DNA of 64,000 bases from Azospirillum brasilense (GTDB lineage: Bacteria > Pseudomonadota > Alphaproteobacteria > Azospirillales > Azospirillaceae), in NCBI RefSeq assembly GCF_007827815.1, contig NZ_VITH01000004.1, forward strand, positions 248,001 through 312,000, in the 5' to 3' direction. Under the pieces are notes generated by a model. The model saw nothing but the letters and a program-made list of their open reading frames with translations, was not told the origin of the DNA and did no database searches. The position numbers were made by a program, and so were the translations under genes. Of the stretch, positions 48,479-57,540 are shown piece by piece; position 1 is the stretch's first letter, and every line of letters begins with the position of its first letter.

Positions 48479-49858
48479 ATGGACAGCCAGAAAGACCGCA
48501 AGGCCGCGATCCTTGCCGCCACGCTGTCGTCGCTGTGGACCGACACCGAGCCCGCCGTGCGCGAGCGCGTGACGGCCATCGCGCTCGCCGAGGCCGAGGC
48601 GATCTCCGGCGTCTTCTACACGATCCTGCTGGACCGGCCGGACAGCAACAGCTTCCTCAGCCACACGCTGGTCCAGGAACGGCTGCGCCCGTCGCTGGCG
48701 CGCTGGATCGCCGCGCTCTTCACCGCCTCCACCGACGAGGCCATCGCGGCGGTTCTGGAGCAGAATTACCAGGTCGGGCTGATCCACGCCCGCATCAACA
48801 TCCCGCTGACTCTGGTCAACGCCGGGATGCGGATCGTCAAGAAGGAGCTGTCCACCCGCCTGCTGGCCGCCGACCTCAGCCGCGCCCAGACCGCGTCCGC
48901 CATCCTGTTCGTCGGCGAACTGCTGGACACCGTGCTGGACAACATGCACGAGGCCTATCTGGGCGACCTGTTGGGCAACGTCCGCCACCAGCAATCGCTG
49001 AAGATGTTCATGAGCGGCCCCAACCTGGCGCTGGAGGGCGAGCGGCTGAAGTCGTCGCTGTTCGACTGGCTGCGCAACACGGTGGTGTCCTTCTACGCCC
49101 ATGAGGACAGCAACCACGCCAGCCCGCCCGCCATCGAATCCTCCGATTTCGGCCTGTGGCTGAACCACAAGGCGGAGCTGACCTTCGGCCGGGTGACCGA
49201 GCTGGACCTCATCCGCGACCGCACCAACCGCATCAGCGCCAAGGTGTCCGCGGCCGTGGAGGGCGGCTGGATCACGCCCGCCTTCGTCAAGGAGCTGAAC
49301 AACGACGTCACCGAGATCGCCTATATCCTCGGCACCATCATCGAGAAGGCGATGGAGATCGAAAGCGGGCGCGACCCGCTGACCCGCCTGCTGACGCGGC
49401 GCTTCATGCCGGCGATCTTCCAGCGCGAGGTCGCGATCAGCCTGCGCCACGGCAAACCCTTCGCCGTGCTGCTGATGGACGCCGACCATTTCAAGACGAT
49501 CAACGACACGCTGGGCCATCAGGCGGGCGACTCCGTCCTCTCGGACATGGCGGAGCTGCTGCACACCCACGTCCGGGCCGGCGACTTCGTCTTCCGCTAC
49601 GGCGGGGAGGAGTTCCTCATCCTGCTGACCGAGATGGATGAGGCGGCGCTGCGCGTGAAGGCCGACCAGCTGCGCCGGACGGTCGAGGAGCACCGGTTCC
49701 ATGGCGCTGGGGGCGCCGGGAACGGGCTGCGGGTCACCGCCTCGATCGGGGCGGCGCTGCACGAGGGGCACCCGGACTACGAACACACCGTCCGCCGGGC
49801 CGACGCCGCGCTCTACGAGGCCAAGCGCCAGGGCCGCAACCGTGTGGTGATTGCCTGA
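48479..49858 (+). CDS. Globin-coupled diguanylate cyclase
   Basis: A 459-residue oxygen-sensor cyclase. Residues about 15-165 form a globin-like domain with the likely proximal haem histidine His103 in VGLIHARINIPLTL, as in E. coli DosC. A middle helical domain (about 170-295) links to a complete GGDEF domain. The active site GGEEF is at 375-379, and the product-inhibition site RAGD is at 366-369, exactly five residues before it. The enzyme should make cyclic-di-GMP under control of bound O2. It faces a PAS kinase gene divergently. The start ATG 48479 follows a GGAACGGGGACG purine tract. Confidence 0.88.
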   Translation: MDSQKDRKAAILAATLSSLWTDTEPAVRERVTAIALAEAEAISGVFYTILLDRPDSNSFLSHTLVQERLRPSLARWIAALFTASTDEAIAAVLEQNYQVGLIHARINIPLTLVNAGMRIVKKELSTRLLAADLSRAQTASAILFVGELLDTVLDNMHEAYLGDLLGNVRHQQSLKMFMSGPNLALEGERLKSSLFDWLRNTVVSFYAHEDSNHASPPAIESSDFGLWLNHKAELTFGRVTELDLIRDRTNRISAKVSAAVEGGWITPAFVKELNNDVTEIAYILGTIIEKAMEIESGRDPLTRLLTRRFMPAIFQREVAISLRHGKPFAVLLMDADHFKTINDTLGHQAGDSVLSDMAELLHTHVRAGDFVFRYGGEEFLILLTEMDEAALRVKADQLRRTVEEHRFHGAGGAGNGLRVTASIGAALHEGHPDYEHTVRRADAALYEAKRQGRNRVVIA

Positions 49859-49987
49859 AGGGTGATTGCCTGAGCAGAGATTGCCTGAGCGCACCTGCAT
49901 CCCGGGATCGGGCGTTGCCCCGCGGGGACGCATCGGCTACCTAGAATTCTCCCCAGGGACCTTCCCCAGCCGAGACCCGCGAATTCC

Positions 49988-51142
49988 ATGTCTGACGGAC
50001 CGCTTTCGCTCTACCGGGCCCGCCGCGGCACCGGAACGCTGCGCCCCGACCCCGACCAGGAGCTGGCCGCCGAGAAGCTCCAGAGCCTCTACAAGGCGCT
50101 GAAGGGCTACAGCCCGCAGCCCGCCGAAAAGGCCGGCGGGGTGAAGGCCGGCTGGCTGGAGCGGTTCGGGCTGGGCCGCCCGCGCTCCGAACCGGTGGAG
50201 GCGCCGCAGGGCCTCTACATGTACGGCGGCGTCGGGCGCGGCAAGTCGATGCTGATGGACCTGTTCTTCGACACCGCCCCGGTGGAGAAGAAGCGCCGCG
50301 TCCATTTCCACGAATTCATGCTGGAGGTGCACGAGCGCATCCACCAGCACCGCCAGTCGGGCAAGAGCAAGGGCAAGGACGCCGACGACGCGTTGCCCGA
50401 ACTGGCCCGCGCGCTGGCCGACGAGGCGTGGCTGCTCTGCTTCGACGAGTTCCACGTCACCAACGTCGTCGACGCGATGATTTTGGGCCGGCTGTTCACC
50501 AGCCTGTTCGACCTCGGCGTGGTGGTGGTCGCGACCTCCAACTGGCCGCCGGACATGCTCTACAAGGACGGCCTGCAGCGCGAGCTGTTCCTGCCCTTCA
50601 TCGCCCTGCTCAAGGAAAAGCTCGACGTCCTGGCGCTGGAGGGGCCGACCGACTACCGGTTGGACCGGCTCCAGGGCAAGCCCGTCTATTTCTGGCCGCT
50701 CGGCCCGGAGAGCGACGCCAGGATCCGCCAGACCTTCGCGACGCTGACCGACGGCGCCCGGGGCGAACCGACCCATCTGTCGGTCCAGGGCCGGAAGGTG
50801 GAGATCGCCTGCGCCGCCAAATGCGTCGCCCTGGTGGATTTCTGGAGCCTGTGCGGCAAGCCGCTGGGGGCGGCCGACTACATCGCCATCGCCACGCACT
50901 TCCACACCGTGCTGATCCACGGCGTGCCGACGATGAAGGACGAGCTGCGCAACGAGGCCAAGCGCTTCATGACGCTGATCGACGCGCTCTACGAGCACAA
51001 GGTCAACCTCGTGGTCGCCGCCGAAGGCCCGCCGGAACGGCTGTACCCCGAGGGCACCCACGCCTTCGAATTCGAGCGCACGGTCAGCCGCCTGATGGAG
51101 ATGCAGTCCGAGGACTACCTGCGCCAGCAGCACCTGACCTGA
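49988..51142 (+). CDS. zapE: Cell division protein ZapE (AFG1-like ATPase)
   Basis: A 384-residue AAA-type ATPase. Walker A is YMYGGVGRGKSMLMDLFF (about 77-94) and Walker B is LLCFDEFHVTNVVDAMILGRL (about 151-171). VVVATSNWPPDMLYKDGLQR is the family sensor region and LIDALYEHKVNLV is near the C-terminus. ZapE interacts with the Z-ring and supports division under low oxygen in E. coli. In mitochondria its homologue Afg1 handles oxidised proteins. In alphaproteobacteria zapE often lies near the mdh-suc block, as here. Confidence 0.92.
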   Translation: MSDGPLSLYRARRGTGTLRPDPDQELAAEKLQSLYKALKGYSPQPAEKAGGVKAGWLERFGLGRPRSEPVEAPQGLYMYGGVGRGKSMLMDLFFDTAPVEKKRRVHFHEFMLEVHERIHQHRQSGKSKGKDADDALPELARALADEAWLLCFDEFHVTNVVDAMILGRLFTSLFDLGVVVVATSNWPPDMLYKDGLQRELFLPFIALLKEKLDVLALEGPTDYRLDRLQGKPVYFWPLGPESDARIRQTFATLTDGARGEPTHLSVQGRKVEIACAAKCVALVDFWSLCGKPLGAADYIAIATHFHTVLIHGVPTMKDELRNEAKRFMTLIDALYEHKVNLVVAAEGPPERLYPEGTHAFEFERTVSRLMEMQSEDYLRQQHLT

Positions 51143-51275
51143 AGGGCCGGGGCGCCGCGCCTCCGCCCGTGTTACCACGGCGATGCCGCCCTACTCCCGT
51201 TTCGCGCCGCAGATAAAGGGGCGCCCGACGTTGTATTGCTGAACGTCGGTCCAACGGCGAGGGAGAGGGCGAAGC

Positions 51276-51689
51276 ATGCCTTGGCGGTCCCGGTGCGGTG
51301 CACTGACGCTGGCGCTTGTTCTGACAGCACCGATCCAGCCCGCCCCCGCCGCCGGGGCGGGCAGCGTCGACTGCTGGCTGCTCGACGGCGACGCGCTGAC
51401 CCAGGCGCGCAACAGCGGCTGGTGCAAGGATGCCTTTTCCCGGAACTCCCAGACAGGGGCGGCGCCCGCGGTCACGGTCACCGCGGCGCCCCTGCCCGCC
51501 CACAAGCCCGAGCCGCCTCCGAAGAAGCGGGTCGTCACCGTCCAACGCAAGGCGAAGGCCCAGCCCGATTCCCAGGCGGCCGCCATCGTCCGCCCCGCCG
51601 GCCGCGGCAACGCGGTCGCCGAGGCGGATTTCGGCACCCAGTTCAAACGCGACTGGAACGCCCTGATGAAGAAGCTCTTCGAGCCCTGA
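51276..51689 (+). CDS. Small secreted protein with conserved C-terminus
   Basis: A 137-residue protein with an N-terminal signal peptide (MPWRSRCGALTLALVLTAPI, cleavage near PAPAAGA). A short disulfide-capable region follows (VDCWLLDGDALTQARNSGWCKDAF). A long basic Pro/Lys/Ala-rich linker leads to a short C-terminal segment (ADFGTQFKRDWNALMKKLF). It has a good GGGAGAGGG ribosome site. Function unknown; the basic linker could bind peptidoglycan or anionic polymers. Confidence 0.65.
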   Translation: MPWRSRCGALTLALVLTAPIQPAPAAGAGSVDCWLLDGDALTQARNSGWCKDAFSRNSQTGAAPAVTVTAAPLPAHKPEPPPKKRVVTVQRKAKAQPDSQAAAIVRPAGRGNAVAEADFGTQFKRDWNALMKKLFEP

Positions 51690-51701
51690 GAACCCGCCGC
51701 A

Positions 51702-52280
51702 TCAGGTGCGGGCCTCGTCCAGCCACTTGCGCACCGCGGGCGGCTCGTAGGCGGCGAAGGCGTCCAGGATGCCCGGCGCGGTGTCCCGGACGATCAGCAT
51801 CTCGCGATGCTTGGGCTGCATGAAGCGCTCCCCCGCCACATGGTCGAGGAAGCCGGCCAGCCCGTCGTAGAAGCCGGCGGCGTTGAGCAGGCCGCAAGGC
51901 TTGTCGTGGCGGCCGAGCTGCGCCCAGGTCCACACCTCGAACAGCTCCTCCAGCGTGCCGATGCCGCCGGGCAGCGCGATGAAGCCGTCCGACAGTTCGG
52001 CCATCAGCGCCTTGCGCTCGTGCATGGTGGCGACGATCCGCAGTTCCTGAAGGCCCTGGTGGCCGACTTCCTTGTCCATCAGGAATTGCGGGATGATGCC
52101 GGTGACGGTGCCGCCGGCCGCCAGGACCGAGTCGGCGATCCGCCCCATCAGGCCGGTCCGCCCGCCGCCGTAGACGAGGCCGATGCCACGTTCCGCCATC
52201 TGGCGGCCAAGCTGCTCCGCGGCCTCGCCATAGGCCGGGTTGGTGCCGGGGTTGGACCCGGCATAGACGCAAATCCGCAT
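51702..52280 (-). CDS. LOG-family nucleotide 5-prime-monophosphate phosphoribohydrolase
   Basis: A 192-residue Rossmann-like enzyme with the LOG signatures YGGGRTGLMGRIAD (about 37-50) and PGGIGTLEELFEVWTW (about 105-120). LOG enzymes release free cytokinin bases from cytokinin riboside monophosphates and also hydrolyse AMP (YvdD/RJ4-like). In a plant-associated bacterium this would be relevant to hormone production, though the gene alone does not show cytokinin activity. It lies 50 bases after pdxY on the same strand and probably shares its transcript. Confidence 0.88.
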   Translation of the reverse strand: MRICVYAGSNPGTNPAYGEAAEQLGRQMAERGIGLVYGGGRTGLMGRIADSVLAAGGTVTGIIPQFLMDKEVGHQGLQELRIVATMHERKALMAELSDGFIALPGGIGTLEELFEVWTWAQLGRHDKPCGLLNAAGFYDGLAGFLDHVAGERFMQPKHREMLIVRDTAPGILDAFAAYEPPAVRKWLDEART

Positions 52281-52330
52281 GTCGTTCCTCTGTTCGCGCC
52301 GTCTCTCGGACGCGCGTCGCAATAGGTGGC

Positions 52331-53191
52331 TTACCGGACGCGGGTGGCCGTGAAGCGCTGGCCGGGGTTCACGAACTCGTCCTGCGCCGCGATCAGCTGC
52401 AGCTCCCGCGTGCCCATCCGGCGGGTGGTCTGGAAGATGGCGTAGATCGCCGCCGCCGCCCGCTCCAGCGCGTCGGCGGGGTCGAAGGCCTTCAGGTAAT
52501 GGGCCAGGAACAGGGCGGCCACCGCGTCGCCCGACCCGTTGGGCGACGGGTCCAGCGGCAGGCGCGGGGTGGAGACCAGCCACGCGCCGTCCCGGTCGTC
52601 GGCCAGCATCTCGATGTGGCCGGGGTCGGCGTCCTTGCGGGTCAGGCTGGTCACCAGGACCAGCCGCGGCCCGCGCTCCCGCAGGGCGGCGGTGGCGGCC
52701 AGCGCGTCGTCCAGCGTCTCCACCGTCCGGCCGGTCAGATACTCCAGCTCGAACTGGTTGGGGGTCATCAGGTCGGCGGCGGGGACGGCGTGGTCGCGGA
52801 TGAACTCCGGCAGGCCGGGGCGCACGAAGAAGCCGCGCCCGACGTCGCCCATCACCGGGTCGCAGGCGTAGACGGCGCGCGGGTTGGCCGCCTTCAGCCG
52901 GGCCGCCGTCTCGACGATCACCCGGCCCAGCCCGACGTCGCCCATGTAGCCGGAGAGCAGCGCGTCGCAGGTCGGCAGGACGCCGCGGGCGGCGACGCCG
53001 TCCATCAGGTCGGCCACATGCTCCGCCGTGAAGACCTGCCCGGTCCATTCGCCGTAACCGGTGTGGTTGGAGAACTGCACCGTGTTCACCGCGATGGCGT
53101 CGCAGCCCAGCCGCTGCAGCGGGAACACCGCGGCCCGGTTGCCGACATAGCCGTAAGCGACGTGGGACTGGATCGAAATGACGGTCTTCAT
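52331..53191 (-). CDS. pdxY: Pyridoxal kinase
   Basis: A 286-residue ribokinase-fold kinase. [29 protein letters not shown] holds the PdxY/PdxK N-terminal signature (key [13 protein letters not shown]). [28 protein letters not shown], the ATP-binding and catalytic [16 protein letters not shown] region with Asp, and VNPGQRF close the fold. It phosphorylates pyridoxal in cofactor salvage. Its start is defined by the family N-terminus; a longer frame upstream lacks features. It is divergent from a CitE-like gene. Confidence 0.94.
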   Translation of the reverse strand: MKTVISIQSHVAYGYVGNRAAVFPLQRLGCDAIAVNTVQFSNHTGYGEWTGQVFTAEHVADLMDGVAARGVLPTCDALLSGYMGDVGLGRVIVETAARLKAANPRAVYACDPVMGDVGRGFFVRPGLPEFIRDHAVPAADLMTPNQFELEYLTGRTVETLDDALAATAALRERGPRLVLVTSLTRKDADPGHIEMLADDRDGAWLVSTPRLPLDPSPNGSGDAVAALFLAHYLKAFDPADALERAAAAIYAIFQTTRRMGTRELQLIAAQDEFVNPGQRFTATRVR

Positions 53192-53347
53192 GGGCGGACG
53201 ATCCGAAAGGTTGGGCGCGCATCCTAAACCCTCCGCGCCACACGCTGGGGATGTTTCCATGCAGACCAGCCCTACGCACCGCATGGACAGCGCGCGCTCC
53301 GGCGGCTAATCCTGCGGCAACGACACAAGATCGCCTGAGGGAATGCC

Positions 53348-54229
53348 ATGGCCGCCACCGCCCGCCCGCGCCGCAGCGTGCTCTACATGCCCGGCTCCAA
53401 CGCCCGCGCCCTGGAGAAGGGGCGCAGCCTGCCCGCCGACGGGCTGATCCTCGACCTGGAGGACGCCGTCGCCCCCGACGCCAAGGCGGAGGCCCGCGCC
53501 ACCATCAAGGCGTCCATCGCCGCCGGCGGCTATGGCGGGCGGGAGCTGGTGGTCCGCACCAACGGGCTGAACACGCCCTGGGGCTACGACGACCTCGTGA
53601 TGGCGGCCTCCAGCGGAGCCGACGCGGTGCTGCTGCCGAAGGTGGAGAGCCCCGACATGGTCCGTCAGGCCGAGACGGTGCTGCGCGCCAACGGCTCGCC
53701 CGACGGACAGACCATCTGGTGCATGATGGAGACGCCGCTCGGCATGCTCAACGCCAGGGAGATCGCCGGGGCCAGCCCGAAGCTGGGCGGGCTGGTGATG
53801 GGCACCTCCGACCTCGCCAAGGACCTGCACGCCGCGCACACGCGCGACCGTTTGCCGATGCTGACCAGCCTGGGCCTCTGCCTGCTGGCGGCGCGGGCCT
53901 ACGGCCTCGCCATCCTGGACGGGGTGCATCTTGACCTGAACGACGACGCGGGCTTCGCCGGGTCCTGCGTCCAGGGGCGGGAGCTTGGCTTCGACGGCAA
54001 GACGCTGATCCATCCCAAGACCATCGCCGCTTGCAACGCTGCCTTCGCCCCGAGCGAGGACGAGGTCGCCCAGGCCCACCGAATCATCCAGGCCCACACC
54101 GAGGCCGTCGCGCAAGGCAAGGGCGTGGTGCTGGTGGACGGGCGGCTGGTCGAGAACCTGCATGTCGAAAACGCCCGGCGCCTCGTCGCGATGGCCGAGG
54201 CGATCCGGGCGCTGGAGGCGGCGGGCTAA
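53348..54229 (+). CDS. CitE-like HpcH/HpaI family lyase
   Basis: A 293-residue TIM-barrel enzyme. RRSVLYMPGSNARALEKG (about 8-25), LILDLEDAVAPDAK (metal-binding acidic residues), VVRTNGLNTPWGYDDL, MMETPLGMLNA with the second acidic ligand, and GFDGKTLIHPKTI are typical of the CitE / malyl-CoA lyase family. Such enzymes cleave or form citramalyl-CoA, malyl-CoA or methylmalyl-CoA with Mg2+. There are no citrate lyase partner genes (citD/citF), so a stand-alone acyl-CoA lyase or thioesterase role is more likely than citrate lyase. The exact substrate is open. Confidence 0.82.
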   Translation: MAATARPRRSVLYMPGSNARALEKGRSLPADGLILDLEDAVAPDAKAEARATIKASIAAGGYGGRELVVRTNGLNTPWGYDDLVMAASSGADAVLLPKVESPDMVRQAETVLRANGSPDGQTIWCMMETPLGMLNAREIAGASPKLGGLVMGTSDLAKDLHAAHTRDRLPMLTSLGLCLLAARAYGLAILDGVHLDLNDDAGFAGSCVQGRELGFDGKTLIHPKTIAACNAAFAPSEDEVAQAHRIIQAHTEAVAQGKGVVLVDGRLVENLHVENARRLVAMAEAIRALEAAG

Positions 54230-54259
54230 CGCCCGCCGCTCCGGCTTCGCGGCACTGGA

Positions 54260-54778
54260 TCAGGAATCGCGACGTGCCTGGGCGTCCTTCACGAACTGCG
54301 AGACGCGCCCGATCTCCCGCGGATCGGTCTCGACCGTCCGGCGCCCGCTGGGGATTGGGCGCATGCCCTTGCGCGGGGTGCGTCCGGGCGACGGATGCTG
54401 GGGCTCCGCCTCCTTCTTGCGCTTCAGGGCGTCCTTAAGGTTGGCCTGGACGATCTCACGCCGCCGCTCGGCGCGGAACCGCTCCAGCCGCCCGTTCACC
54501 CGCTTCAGGGCCCGCGCGTAGACCTGCTTCTTGGCGGACAGGCCACGTTCGCTGGCGTCGGCCGATTGCTGGCCGGCGCCGCTGGCCTTGCCCCGCCGTC
54601 CACGGCGGCGCGAGGCGATGATGTCGCGCGCCCGGTCACGCTCCCCACGCAACCAGCGGGCGAGTGTCAAGGTCTCGTCCCGTTCCAGGGACTCCAGCTC
54701 CGGGTAATGGCTGCGGCGGACCTGTTCGAATTCCTTCTCGGACAACAGCCGTCGTTCGGCCGTGAGTTCGACTCCCAT
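54260..54778 (-). CDS. Highly charged helical protein, probable stress-regulon member
   Basis: A 172-residue protein made largely of Arg, Lys, Glu and Ala. The N-terminal part (LLSEKEFEQVRRSHYPELESLERDETLTLARWLRGERDRARDII, about 11-54) is helical. The middle (KKQVYARALKRVNGRLERFRAERRREIVQANLKDALKRKKEAE) predicts a long charged coiled coil. No catalytic motif. Its promoter (GGAAC at 54854-54850, GGTT at 54833-54830, minus strand) matches the alphaproteobacterial general-stress EcfG consensus. It faces the KGG stress gene divergently, so I infer a role in the general stress response. Confidence 0.75.
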   Translation of the reverse strand: MGVELTAERRLLSEKEFEQVRRSHYPELESLERDETLTLARWLRGERDRARDIIASRRRGRRGKASGAGQQSADASERGLSAKKQVYARALKRVNGRLERFRAERRREIVQANLKDALKRKKEAEPQHPSPGRTPRKGMRPIPSGRRTVETDPREIGRVSQFVKDAQARRDS

Positions 54779-54829
54779 CGTTGAACCTTTCTGCTTTGTG
54801 GTCCCGCTTCGGCTTACCCCTCTCCGGTC

Positions 54830-54854
54830 AACCGATCGGGAAGCGAAGCGTTCC
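54830..54854 (-). promoter_or_regulatory. EcfG-type stress promoter for the charged helical gene
   Basis: On the minus strand GGAAC (54854-54850) is separated by exactly 16 bases from GGTT (54833-54830). This matches the sigma-EcfG consensus GGAAC-N16/17-cGTT and lies 52 bases before the start codon. Confidence 0.65.
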
Positions 54855-54921
54855 CCGGTGCTGTCCGATGTGGTCCCCTGCCACTTACGGGTGCCAAAGG
54901 AATCAGAATCACGACCTCTCC

Positions 54922-54946
54922 GGAACCAAGTCGCCCCCCATTGGTT
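54922..54946 (+). promoter_or_regulatory. EcfG-type stress promoter for the KGG-repeat gene
   Basis: GGAAC (54922-54926), 16 bases, then GGTT (54943-54946), 31 bases before the ATG of the KGG-repeat gene. The spacing and boxes are the same as at the divergent promoter on the other strand. Confidence 0.7.
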
Positions 54947-54977
54947 TTCCGACATGTGGCAGAGGTGGAGGTTGAAG

Positions 54978-55298
54978 ATGGCCTCGAAAGACAACGGCCA
55001 AGACGAAGTCCAATCCGGGAGCGGTCGCACATCGAACCGCGGCTTCGCGTCGATGGACCGTGACCGGCAGCGCCAGATCGCCAGCAAGGGCGGGGAAAGC
55101 GTGCCAGCCGACAAGCGCAGCTTTTCCAAGAACCCGGAACTCGCCGCGGAGGCGGGGCGGAAGGGAGGCCGGAGCGTACCGGCGTCCTCCCGCAGCTTCT
55201 CCAAGAACCCATCCCTGGCCGCCGAAGCGGGGCGGAAGGGCGGACAGGCGAGCCATGGCGGACGCGGGGCCGCCATACGCCCGGGCGAAGGCGACTGA
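54978..55298 (+). CDS. KGG-repeat general stress protein
   Basis: A 106-residue, very hydrophilic protein with three imperfect copies of a 20-residue KGG motif: FASMDRDRQRQIASKGGE, FSKNPELAAEAGRKGGR and FSKNPSLAAEAGRKGGQ. This is the Con-10/GsiB/YciG-type stress protein repeat (KGG domain), whose members accumulate in desiccation and stationary phase. A GGAGG ribosome site and an EcfG-type promoter lie upstream. The last 15 residues are a Gly/Arg tail. It is followed by a strong terminator. Confidence 0.88.
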   Translation: MASKDNGQDEVQSGSGRTSNRGFASMDRDRQRQIASKGGESVPADKRSFSKNPELAAEAGRKGGRSVPASSRSFSKNPSLAAEAGRKGGQASHGGRGAAIRPGEGD

Positions 55299-55314
55299 CG
55301 GCACCAACGAAAAA

Positions 55315-55340
55315 GCCCCTCTCCGGAACCGGAGAGGGGC
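55315..55340. terminator. Bidirectional terminator between the KGG gene and leuB
   Basis: A 10-bp perfect stem (GCCCCTCTCC, 55315-55324, with its complement at 55331-55340) has a GGAACC loop. AAAAA lies to the left and CTTCTTTT to the right, serving both convergent genes. Confidence 0.85.
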
Positions 55341-55400
55341 CTTCTTTTCGTCGTCCGCTGGTTGGCGGCCTCCGACACGTAAGGCCGGGACCGCAACCGG

Positions 55401-56516
55401 TCAGGAGGCCAGCTTGTCCAGCTCGCGCAGGATCGAGTCGCCCATGACGGTCGTGGAGCAGCGGGCCATGCCCGGCGCCATGATGTCCGCCGTGCGCATG
55501 CCGCCCGACAGCACGTTCTGCACGGCCTTCTCCAGCATCTTCGCCTCCTCGTCCATGTTGAACGAGTAGCGCAGGCACATGGCGAAGGACAGCAGCGTCG
55601 CGCAGGGATTGGCGAGGTCGCGGCCGGCGATGTCCGGGGCGGAGCCGTGCACCGGCTCGTACAGAGCCTTGCGCTGGCCGTTGGCGTCCGGGGCGCCGAG
55701 CGAGGCCGACGGCAGCATGCCGAGCGAGCCGGTCATCATCGCCGCCTCGTCCGACAGGATGTCGCCGAACAGGTTGTCGGTGACGATCACGTCGAACTGC
55801 TTCGGGTTCTTCAGCAGCTGCATGGCGCCGTTGTCGGCGTACATGTGCTCCAGCGTGACGTCGGAGAATTCCTCCTGATGGAGCTTCGTGACTTCCTGGC
55901 GCCACAGGAGGCCCGATTCCATCACGTTGGCCTTCTCCATCGAGTGGAGCTTGTTGCCGCGCTTGCGCGCCAGCTCGAAGGCGACGCGGGCGACGCGGCG
56001 GATCTCGCTGGTCGTGTAGACCTGGGTGTTGACGCCGCGGCGCTCGCCGTTGCCGATGTCGGTGATGCCGCGCGGCTCACCGAAATAGACGCCGCCGGTC
56101 AGCTCGCGGACGATCAGGATGTCCAGGCCCTTGATGACGTCGGCCTTGAGGGTCGAGGCGTCGACCAGGGCGTCGAACACCACCGCCGGGCGCAGGTTGG
56201 CGAACAGGTTCAGCTCCTTGCGGAGCGACAGCAGGCCGGCTTCCGGACGCTTGGTGTAGTCGGTGGGGTTGTCCCACTTCGGGCCGCCGACGGCGCCCAG
56301 CATCACCGCGTCCGCCGCCAGCGCGTCGGCCAGCGTCTCGTCCTTCAGGGGAACGCCGTAGGCGTCGATGGCCGCGCCGCCGACTAGCCCCTCGGTGACG
56401 TCGAAGGTGACGTTGCGCTTGCGGTCGAGCCAGTCGATGACCCGGCGCACCTGGCGCATGACCTCCGGACCGATCCCGTCGCCGGGCAAAAACAGAAGCT
56501 TCTTGTTGGCGGGCAT
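55401..56516 (-). CDS. leuB: 3-isopropylmalate dehydrogenase
   Basis: A 371-residue enzyme of leucine biosynthesis. [15 protein letters not shown] at the N-terminus, the substrate arginines in [33 protein letters not shown] with Tyr, [15 protein letters not shown] with the catalytic Lys, [17 protein letters not shown] with metal-binding Asp, and [12 protein letters not shown] for NAD are all present. It oxidatively decarboxylates 3-isopropylmalate. leuD lies 151 bases upstream on the same strand. A GGGAG ribosome site precedes the ATG; a longer frame upstream is not used. Confidence 0.97.
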   Translation of the reverse strand: MPANKKLLFLPGDGIGPEVMRQVRRVIDWLDRKRNVTFDVTEGLVGGAAIDAYGVPLKDETLADALAADAVMLGAVGGPKWDNPTDYTKRPEAGLLSLRKELNLFANLRPAVVFDALVDASTLKADVIKGLDILIVRELTGGVYFGEPRGITDIGNGERRGVNTQVYTTSEIRRVARVAFELARKRGNKLHSMEKANVMESGLLWRQEVTKLHQEEFSDVTLEHMYADNGAMQLLKNPKQFDVIVTDNLFGDILSDEAAMMTGSLGMLPSASLGAPDANGQRKALYEPVHGSAPDIAGRDLANPCATLLSFAMCLRYSFNMDEEAKMLEKAVQNVLSGGMRTADIMAPGMARCSTTVMGDSILRELDKLAS

Positions 56517-56667
56517 GGCGCACGCACTCCCATTGGAGACTTTATCAGTGTTTTCTAATCCGCGGACCGACAGGCCGGAAGGTGGGTCCCGCTCCGCCGG
56601 TCCGCAAGGCCGCCACGGCCAGACGCCGTGGGACCGCTTATCGATTGGCCCCCACAGCCGGGCCGGA

Positions 56668-57279
56668 TCAGCCCCACAGCCACGGCTGGCCGCCGCGCTG
56701 CTTGCCTTCATACTGGTCGATGAAGGCGGCCTGCTGCATGGTCAGGCCGATGTCGTCCAGCCCGTTCAGCAGGCAATGCTTGCGGAAGGGATCGACCTCG
56801 AAGCTGATCTTGCCGCCGTCCGGACCGGTGATCTCCTGTTTCTCCAGATCCACCGAAACGATGGCGTTCGACCCGCGCGACGCGTCGTCGAGCAGCAGGT
56901 CCACCTGTTCCTTCGGCAGCTTGATCGGCAGGATGCCGTTCTTGAAGCAGTTGTTGAAGAAGATGTCCGCGAAGCTGGGCGCGATGATGCAGCGGATGCC
57001 GAAATCGGCCAGCGCCCACGGCGCATGCTCGCGCGAGGAGCCGCAGCCGAAATTGTCACCCGACACGAGGATCTTGGCGCTGCGGTAGGCCGGCTTGTTG
57101 AGGACGAATTCCGCGACCTCGGCGCCTTCGGGAGTGTAGCGCATCTCGTCGAAAAGATGCTTGCCCAGCCCGGTCCGCTTGATGGTCTTCAGGAATTGCT
57201 TGGGAATGATCATGTCGGTGTCGACGTTGATCATCGGCAGCGGCGCCGCAACACCGGTGAGAACCGTAAACTTTTCCAT
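56668..57279 (-). CDS. leuD: 3-isopropylmalate dehydratase small subunit
   Basis: A 203-residue small subunit with [27 protein letters not shown] (about 13-39), [17 protein letters not shown] (about 93-109) and [16 protein letters not shown]. It associates with LeuC to isomerise 2- and 3-isopropylmalate. It is the first gene of a leuD-leuB pair; leuC is not next to it. The start is the ATG at 57279, since the large frame upstream overlaps the divergent membrane protein gene and has low-complexity noise. Confidence 0.95.
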   Translation of the reverse strand: MEKFTVLTGVAAPLPMINVDTDMIIPKQFLKTIKRTGLGKHLFDEMRYTPEGAEVAEFVLNKPAYRSAKILVSGDNFGCGSSREHAPWALADFGIRCIIAPSFADIFFNNCFKNGILPIKLPKEQVDLLLDDASRGSNAIVSVDLEKQEITGPDGGKISFEVDPFRKHCLLNGLDDIGLTMQQAAFIDQYEGKQRGGQPWLWG

Positions 57280-57540
57280 CGCCAGAATCCTGTCGCGCAA
57301 AAGAGGCGCAAGCGTGTGCATGCGGAGTTCGGTGAATAGCAGACCCGTCCCGCCATTGCCAGAGGAAGCTTGCCGCAAATGCCGCTCGCGGCGCGCGATT
57401 CCGCATCCCGGAACACAGCCGGACGCAACGAAGTTGCTCCCGAATTCCCGCTCCCGCCCCAGGACCGGCATCGCGTCCTTGCTGTGGGGCGTCCCCTCGC
57501 CTACCAAGGGGCCGACGCTTCCCTGGGTTCCCCGACCTCC

